Part shown: in pieces, positions 6,797-10,577 of the stretch
Position numbering within the stretch: the first letter of the stretch is position 1
Layout: each line of letters starts with the position of its first letter
Assembly: GCA_002390165.1 (NCBI GenBank)
Contig: DGOU01000001.1
Span: forward strand, 1-10,577
Direction: 5' to 3'
Length of the DNA: 10,577 bases
DNA from: Lutibacter sp. UBA4458
Lineage (GTDB): Bacteria > Bacteroidota > Bacteroidia > Flavobacteriales > Flavobacteriaceae
Notes under the pieces: generated by a model
Told to the model about the DNA's origin: nothing
The model's database searches: none
Seen by the model: only the letters and a program-made list of their open reading frames with translations
Position numbers and translations under genes: made by a program

Positions 6797-7963
6797 ATGA
6801 ATCACGATTTTAAAATGGTTGCTACTACTTTATTCGGATTAGAAGAAGTATTAGAAACAGAGTTGAAAAACTTAGGAGCACAAAAGGTTGAAGTTGGTGT
6901 AAGAAGCGTGTCTTTTTTTGGCGATAAGGGTTTTATGTATAAAGCCAACTTAGCATTAAGAACCGCTATTAGAATATTAAAACCAATTAAAAGTTTTAAG
7001 GTTTTTGATGAAGATGATTTATATAAAAAGTTACAGGGAATTGACTGGGAACGAGTTATGAATGTAGATGCTACTTTTTCTATTGGAGCGGTAGTAAATT
7101 CAAAGCATTTTACTACAAATTCTCATTATATTTCTTTAAAATCTAAAGATGCCATTGCCGATTATTTTAGGCATAAATATCATAAAAGACCAAATGTAGA
7201 TACCAAACACCCTGATGTTAAAATTCATGTACATATTCAAAAAGATTATTGTACGGTTTCTTTAGATAGTTCAGGCATGTCTTTACATAAACGAGGTTAT
7301 AGAACTGCTACTAATATTGCACCAATAAACGAGGTTTTAGCAGCGGGTTTAGTTTTATTATCTGGTTATAAAGGCGATTGTAATTTTATAGATCCTATGT
7401 GTGGTTCAGGTACTATTTTAATTGAGGCAGCTATGATTGCAAACAATATTCCTGCAAATATAAACCGCGTTGAATTTGCCTTTGAAAAATGGGAAAATTA
7501 TGATGAAGATTTGTTTTTTATAATTCAAGATTCTTTATTAAAAAAAGTAAAAGAATCTCATTTTAAAATTATGGGTTTTGATAAAGCTCCGTCAGCAATT
7601 AGAAAAGCGAATGACAATATTAAAAACGCAAATTTATCGGAGTTTATAGGCGTACATCATGTTAATTTTTTTAATTCTGTTAAGGAAGTTTTTGGTAAAA
7701 CTACTATTTTATTTAATCCGCCTTATGGAGAACGATTATCTATTGATGTTAAAGAGTTTTACAAAAAAATAGGAGATACCTTAAAACATGGCTATCCAGA
7801 TTCTACGGTTTGGTTTATTACTTCTGATATGCAGGCCTTAAAACATGTTGGTTTACGAACTTCAAAAAGAATTCCGCTTAAAAATGCGGATTTAGATTGT
7901 AAATTTGTTAGATATGATATTTATGAAGGAAGTAAAAAGCAAAAAAAAATGCTACCGGAGTAG
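6797..7963 (+). CDS. THUMP-domain class I RNA methyltransferase (RlmL N-terminal-half type, UPF0020)
   Basis: This is a likely 23S rRNA guanine-N2 methyltransferase. E. coli RlmL (YcbY) fuses this unit to a second methyltransferase, whereas here it stands alone at 388 residues. The N-terminal ferredoxin-like and THUMP region covers about 1-150 and contains GLEEVLETELKNLGAQ and the family stretch KANLALRTAIRILKP. The catalytic domain has SAM motif I DPMCGSGT starting at Asp199 followed by ILIEAAMIA, and the N-methyltransferase motif NPPY at 307-310. I start at the ATG at 6797. A longer frame begins at a TTG at 6746, but its extra 17 residues are unlike the family and it lies upstream of the probable transcription start. 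The stop codon lies inside a strong terminator hairpin. Whether the target is G2445 of 23S rRNA, as for RlmL, is inferred from family only. Confidence 0.9.
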   Translation: MNHDFKMVATTLFGLEEVLETELKNLGAQKVEVGVRSVSFFGDKGFMYKANLALRTAIRILKPIKSFKVFDEDDLYKKLQGIDWERVMNVDATFSIGAVVNSKHFTTNSHYISLKSKDAIADYFRHKYHKRPNVDTKHPDVKIHVHIQKDYCTVSLDSSGMSLHKRGYRTATNIAPINEVLAAGLVLLSGYKGDCNFIDPMCGSGTILIEAAMIANNIPANINRVEFAFEKWENYDEDLFFIIQDSLLKKVKESHFKIMGFDKAPSAIRKANDNIKNANLSEFIGVHHVNFFNSVKEVFGKTTILFNPPYGERLSIDVKEFYKKIGDTLKHGYPDSTVWFITSDMQALKHVGLRTSKRIPLKNADLDCKFVRYDIYEGSKKQKKMLPE

Positions 7964-7973
7964 CATTTTTTTC
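7943..7973. terminator. Bidirectional intrinsic terminator between two convergent genes
   Basis: A perfect stem ATGCTAC / GTAGCAT (7949-7955 with 7960-7966) closes a CGGA tetraloop. It is flanked by an A-run on the left and a T-run on the right that also pair, giving up to about 13 base pairs. The U-tract is present in RNA from either strand. It therefore serves the plus-strand methyltransferase ending at 7963 and the minus-strand gene ending at 7985. The TAG stop of the methyltransferase is in the descending arm of the stem. Confidence 0.92.
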
Positions 7974-7984
7974 AATCTAACTAA

Positions 7985-9040
7985 TTAACCTCTTCTTTTT
8001 CTATTTACTTTTTTTGAAGGTTCTCTTTTTATTGGTTTTCTGTAAGTAGATTTACTTATTCCTCTTTTTATATTTGTTTTTACATTTTTTCGAACAATAT
8101 TTGTTCTTTTTTTATTAGCGGTATAAGTAGGTTTTCTGCTAATTACCGTTTTTTTATACGTTGTGTTTCTTTTTATATTTCCAACACTTTTAACGGGTTT
8201 TCTATGTACTTCAGAAACTGTTCTTCTTTTAGTTACATTTCCTTGAGTTCTTTTAACATTACCATTGTTTCTTCTATAAGTATTGTCATTAACATGGTTA
8301 TTATTAGTTCTGTAATTTTTATTAGATCTATTTGTACTATGTGCTATTCGTTCATTTTTACGTTTAGGAATTTTGTTTGTTGCAAATCGTTTCCTTGTGT
8401 TATACGTATTTCGTTTATAGCCATTTGAATAACGATTTTTATGGTTGTTATAAGTACGGTTTCCATAATAAGTATATCTATTAGGTTTATAATAATGTCT
8501 GTACGGTCTATAACTTACAATTCTGTAATCAAATATTGGACGAGCAAAATAATTATGATATGGGTGATAAGCATAATGTCTGTTATATCGGTTTACATAT
8601 CCTGAATAATGGGTGTAATATCCATAATTGTTATAAAACAGGTGTAATCCACCTAACTGTATTAATCTACCAGATCTATAATTAATGTTTATATTTCCAA
8701 TTTGGGTTACTCTACCATAATAGTCGTAATAAATTGGTACATTTTCTACTTGTATAACTGCTCCATAATCATCGTATTGAACATAAGCATCATAATTATA
8801 ACCTGAATTAAAACTAATATTTACATTTCTACTTCTAACTCCAATATTAAAATTATTACGAGAATTAATATAAAAATCAAATTCTCCATTTTGGAAAACA
8901 GCAAAAGTAATTCCTCGCTCTACAAACGTAAAATTATCGCCATTTTCATTATAATATCTGTATTCTGTTCCGTCAGTAGCTGCTTTAATACTAAAGCTCG
9001 TTATTAAAAACGCTACTATTAAAAATAATTTACTTTTCAT
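7985..9040 (-). CDS. Secreted Tyr/Asn-rich protein with short tandem repeats and a basic tail, function unknown
   Basis: I do not recognise a named function. The 351-residue product starts with a clear Sec signal peptide: Lys at 2 and 4, a hydrophobic core at 5-18, and a likely cleavage after Ala20 or Ala21. The mature part has three regions. Residues 22-88 are beta-prone and include NGEFDFYIN and VNISFNSG. Residues about 89-150 hold short repeats with glycines at 93, 109, 124 and 140, built like GRVTQIGNININY. Residues about 150-351 are low-complexity, first Tyr/His/Arg-rich and then dominated by Asn, Arg, Lys and Thr, with a very high predicted charge. The whole protein has no cysteine. It resembles, from memory, uncharacterised flavobacterial envelope proteins. 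The basic tail could bind nucleic acid, LPS or cell wall; this is speculation. The gene is monocistronic, ends at a shared terminator, and has a sigma-54-like promoter. Confidence 0.85.
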   Translation of the reverse strand: MKSKLFLIVAFLITSFSIKAATDGTEYRYYNENGDNFTFVERGITFAVFQNGEFDFYINSRNNFNIGVRSRNVNISFNSGYNYDAYVQYDDYGAVIQVENVPIYYDYYGRVTQIGNININYRSGRLIQLGGLHLFYNNYGYYTHYSGYVNRYNRHYAYHPYHNYFARPIFDYRIVSYRPYRHYYKPNRYTYYGNRTYNNHKNRYSNGYKRNTYNTRKRFATNKIPKRKNERIAHSTNRSNKNYRTNNNHVNDNTYRRNNGNVKRTQGNVTKRRTVSEVHRKPVKSVGNIKRNTTYKKTVISRKPTYTANKKRTNIVRKNVKTNIKRGISKSTYRKPIKREPSKKVNRKRRG

Positions 9041-9059
9041 AATTCAATGGTTTAAGGTT

Positions 9060-9083
9060 ACTACTAATAATTTGGTAAGTAGT
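9060..9083 (-). repeat. Short inverted repeat in the leader of the repeat-protein gene
   Basis: ACTACT at 9060-9065 and AGTAGT at 9078-9083 are perfect inverted copies separated by 12 bases. If the sigma-54-like promoter is used, both arms fall in the roughly 48-base leader and could form a weak hairpin about 20 bases before the ATG. The stem is only six pairs, so the role is uncertain. Confidence 0.35.
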
Positions 9084-9098
9084 TTCTGGTTATTGAAT

Positions 9099-9115
9099 TA
9101 CAAACAACGTGCCAA
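9099..9115 (-). promoter_or_regulatory. Sigma-54 (RpoN)-like -24/-12 promoter for the repeat-protein gene
   Basis: The minus strand reads TTGGCACGTTGTTTGTA. Against the RpoN consensus YTGGCACGRNNNTTGCW, the -24 half (TTGGCACG) is exact and the GG-to-G spacing is exact. The mismatches are T for R, and T for the -12 C. It predicts a start near 9088 and a leader of about 48 bases. No convincing TAnnTTTG box occupies this side of the intergenic region. The -12 mismatch keeps this a candidate. RpoN and its activators are not in the window. Confidence 0.5.
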
Positions 9116-9137
9116 AAAATATAAAATATTTTAACTT

Positions 9138-9150
9138 ATTGATAATCAAT
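9138..9150. repeat. 13-bp inverted repeat between the repeat-protein gene and priA
   Basis: ATTGATAATCAAT is a perfect inverted repeat (ATTGAT / ATCAAT around one A). It lies about 24 bases upstream of the sigma-54-like box and about 60 bases upstream of the priA -7 box. It might be an operator, but six-base arms in AT-rich DNA can occur by chance. Confidence 0.35.
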
Positions 9151-9210
9151 TGTTAATAAAATTAAAATTTAAAACTCTCATTTAAATAGGATTTAAAAAA
9201 TGGAATTCTA

Positions 9211-9218
9211 TATTTTTG
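9211..9218 (+). promoter_or_regulatory. Bacteroidota -7 box for priA
   Basis: The plus strand reads TATTTTTG, matching TAnnTTTG, 25 bases before the inferred priA start at 9244. Transcription would begin near 9225. No -33 TTG is evident at the usual distance. The position supports a priA start near 9244 rather than at the first in-frame ATG at 9337. Confidence 0.5.
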
Positions 9219-9243
9219 TGTAACCATTTTAAAAAACAAAGTC

Positions 9244-10577
9244 ATCTATTTTATAAATGTAATATTACCAATTCCTCTTCAAAAACTGTTCACGTATAAA
9301 ATAACAGAAGCTGAAGCTAAATTTCTTAAAAAAGGAATGCGTGTTGCTGTGGAATTTGGTAAATCTAAAATATATACCGCACTTGTCTTTTCTATTCATA
9401 AAGAAGCTCCTATAGGTTATGAGGCTAAAGATATTTATCAAATTTTAGATGATAAACCACTTGTAAATGAAATTCAATTAGAACATTGGAAATGGATTGC
9501 CACTTATTATATGTGTTCTTTAGGTGAAGTTTATAGAAGCGCATTGCCTTCTGCTTTTTTACTAGAAAGTGAAACGGTAATACTGTTCAATACTTCCTTT
9601 AAAAATGAAAACAACCTTACAGAAGATGAATTTTTAATTTTTGAAGCATTACAATATCAATCGCAGCTTTCTGTAAATCAGATTATGGAAATACTGGACA
9701 AAAAAACGGTCTTTCCAATAATTAAAAGTTTAATTGAAAAAGAAGTTATTATAGTTAAGGAACAAATTTATGAGCAGTATAAACCAAAATTGATAAAATA
9801 TGTTCAATTAACCGGTTCATGGAGTTCCTCAAACAAGCTTTCTGAGTTGTTAGATTCATTATCAAGAGCTAAAAAACAACGGGAACTTATATTAGCTTAT
9901 TTTCAGTTAAAAGCAACTAAAAATGATATAAAAGTTATAGAATTGCAAGATGTTTCTAGAACTTCTTCTTCCATAATAAAAGCATTAGTAGATAAAGGAA
10001 TTTTAGAGTATTATTTTATACAAACCGATAGAATAAATTTTGATGGAAAAACAGAAGCGATAAAACAATTAACACCTTCTCAAATTACCGCTTTTAACGC
10101 TATTAAATCCAATTTTAAAACCAAACAAACTGTTTTATTAAAAGGAATTACAAGTAGCGGAAAAACAGAAGTATATGTTAAGTTAATTAAAGAATTACTT
10201 CAAAATAAAAAACAAGTACTTTACTTGTTGCCAGAAATTGCCCTAACTACGCAATTAATTGAACGATTACAATATTATTTTGGAGAATATTTATCTGTTT
10301 TTCATTCTAAATATTCTATGAATGAACGTGTTGAAGTTTGGAATAATGTACTTGAAAACAAACAAAAAGCACAACTAATTTTAGGTGCTCGATCTTCGCT
10401 TTTTTTACCATACTCAAATTTAGGATTAATAATTGTGGATGAAGAACATGAACCATCATTTAAACAGTTTGATCCAGCACCAAGATATCATGCAAGAGAT
10501 GCCGCAATTGTATTAGCTAACCAGCATAACGCCAAAGTTTTATTAGGTTCCGCGACACCAAGTATAGAAACTTTTTA
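9244..10577 (+). CDS. priA: Primosomal replication restart helicase PriA (3' end beyond the window)
   Basis: PriA recognises stalled forks and D-loops and reloads the replicative helicase. About 444 codons are present, of a family length near 730-820, and the frame is still open at the right edge. The N-terminal 3'-DNA-binding domain starts with YFINVILPIPLQKLFTY and continues through GMRVAVEFGKSKIYTALV. The helicase domain shows Walker A GITSSGKTE (Lys307), LPEIALTTQL, the Walker B box DEEH at 399-402 followed by EPSFKQ, and LLGSATPS near the end. The start is the problem. The family N-terminus aligns with codon ATC at 9244, yet no ATG, GTG or TTG occurs in frame between the stop at 9187 and the ATG at 9337. 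Starting at 9337 would delete 31 conserved residues. The zinc-binding and C-terminal helicase parts are outside the window. Confidence 0.93.
   Translation, partial: MYFINVILPIPLQKLFTYKITEAEAKFLKKGMRVAVEFGKSKIYTALVFSIHKEAPIGYEAKDIYQILDDKPLVNEIQLEHWKWIATYYMCSLGEVYRSALPSAFLLESETVILFNTSFKNENNLTEDEFLIFEALQYQSQLSVNQIMEILDKKTVFPIIKSLIEKEVIIVKEQIYEQYKPKLIKYVQLTGSWSSSNKLSELLDSLSRAKKQRELILAYFQLKATKNDIKVIELQDVSRTSSSIIKALVDKGILEYYFIQTDRINFDGKTEAIKQLTPSQITAFNAIKSNFKTKQTVLLKGITSSGKTEVYVKLIKELLQNKKQVLYLLPEIALTTQLIERLQYYFGEYLSVFHSKYSMNERVEVWNNVLENKQKAQLILGARSSLFLPYSNLGLIIVDEEHEPSFKQFDPAPRYHARDAAIVLANQHNAKVLLGSATPSIETF

Noticed and set aside
8204..8428. Plus-strand open frame of 74 codons opposite the repeat protein
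   Set aside because: Its Ile/Ser/Phe-rich translation is the reverse complement of the Asn/Arg/Lys-rich tail. It has no promoter or leader and lies wholly inside the real gene.
8000..8600. Low-complexity AT-rich stretch that might be a repeat array or CRISPR-like
   Set aside because: There are no evenly spaced identical repeats. The pattern is codon bias of an Asn/Arg/Lys/Thr/Tyr-rich protein tail.
9200..9223. Tiny plus-strand frame starting ATG at 9200 upstream of priA
   Set aside because: It encodes only seven residues, overlaps the -7 box and is out of frame with priA. It is not a leader peptide with any recognisable attenuator.

Overview
The window is low-GC DNA (roughly 30 %) carrying ten protein genes, one of them cut by the right edge. 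It looks like ordinary core chromosome of a Flavobacteriaceae-type member of the Bacteroidota. The support is AT-rich leaders without Shine-Dalgarno sequences, several copies of the Bacteroidota -7 motif TAnnTTTG, Bacteroidota-style RecQ, TatC and PriA proteins, and the gene order kdsD-tatC-AhpD-like-lptB. I see no phage, transposon, CRISPR array, rRNA or tRNA, and no defence island.

Layout. (1) 32-2913, minus strand: a compact operon transcribed kdsD > tatC > AhpD-like gene > lptB. KdsD makes the arabinose-5-phosphate used for Kdo, and LptB powers LPS transport, so two of the four genes serve the outer membrane. TatC adds export of folded proteins. The AhpD-like protein has no assigned job. 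(2) 2914-3069: an AT-rich divergent promoter region with a perfect 16-bp palindrome. (3) 3070-5268, plus strand: recQ, a Bacteroidota-type helicase without the usual zinc cysteines. (4) 5265-6661, minus strand: a SAM-dependent methyltransferase translationally coupled (ATGA overlap) to a ZIP-family metal transporter. The transporter's stop codon interlocks with that of recQ. (5) 6797-7963, plus strand: a THUMP-domain rRNA methyltransferase of the RlmL N-terminal-half type, ending inside a strong bidirectional terminator. (6) 7985-9040, minus strand: a secreted, Tyr/Asn-rich protein of unknown function with short tandem repeats and a very basic tail, preceded by a sigma-54-like promoter. (7) About 9244 to the right edge, plus strand: priA (primosomal helicase), truncated by the window and with no ATG/GTG/TTG at its homology-supported start.

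Most of the window is housekeeping. The points most worth checking are the apparent ATC start codon of priA, the sigma-54-like promoter in front of the repeat protein, that protein's 15-16-residue repeats, and the loss of the RecQ zinc site. I found no convincing new multi-gene system.
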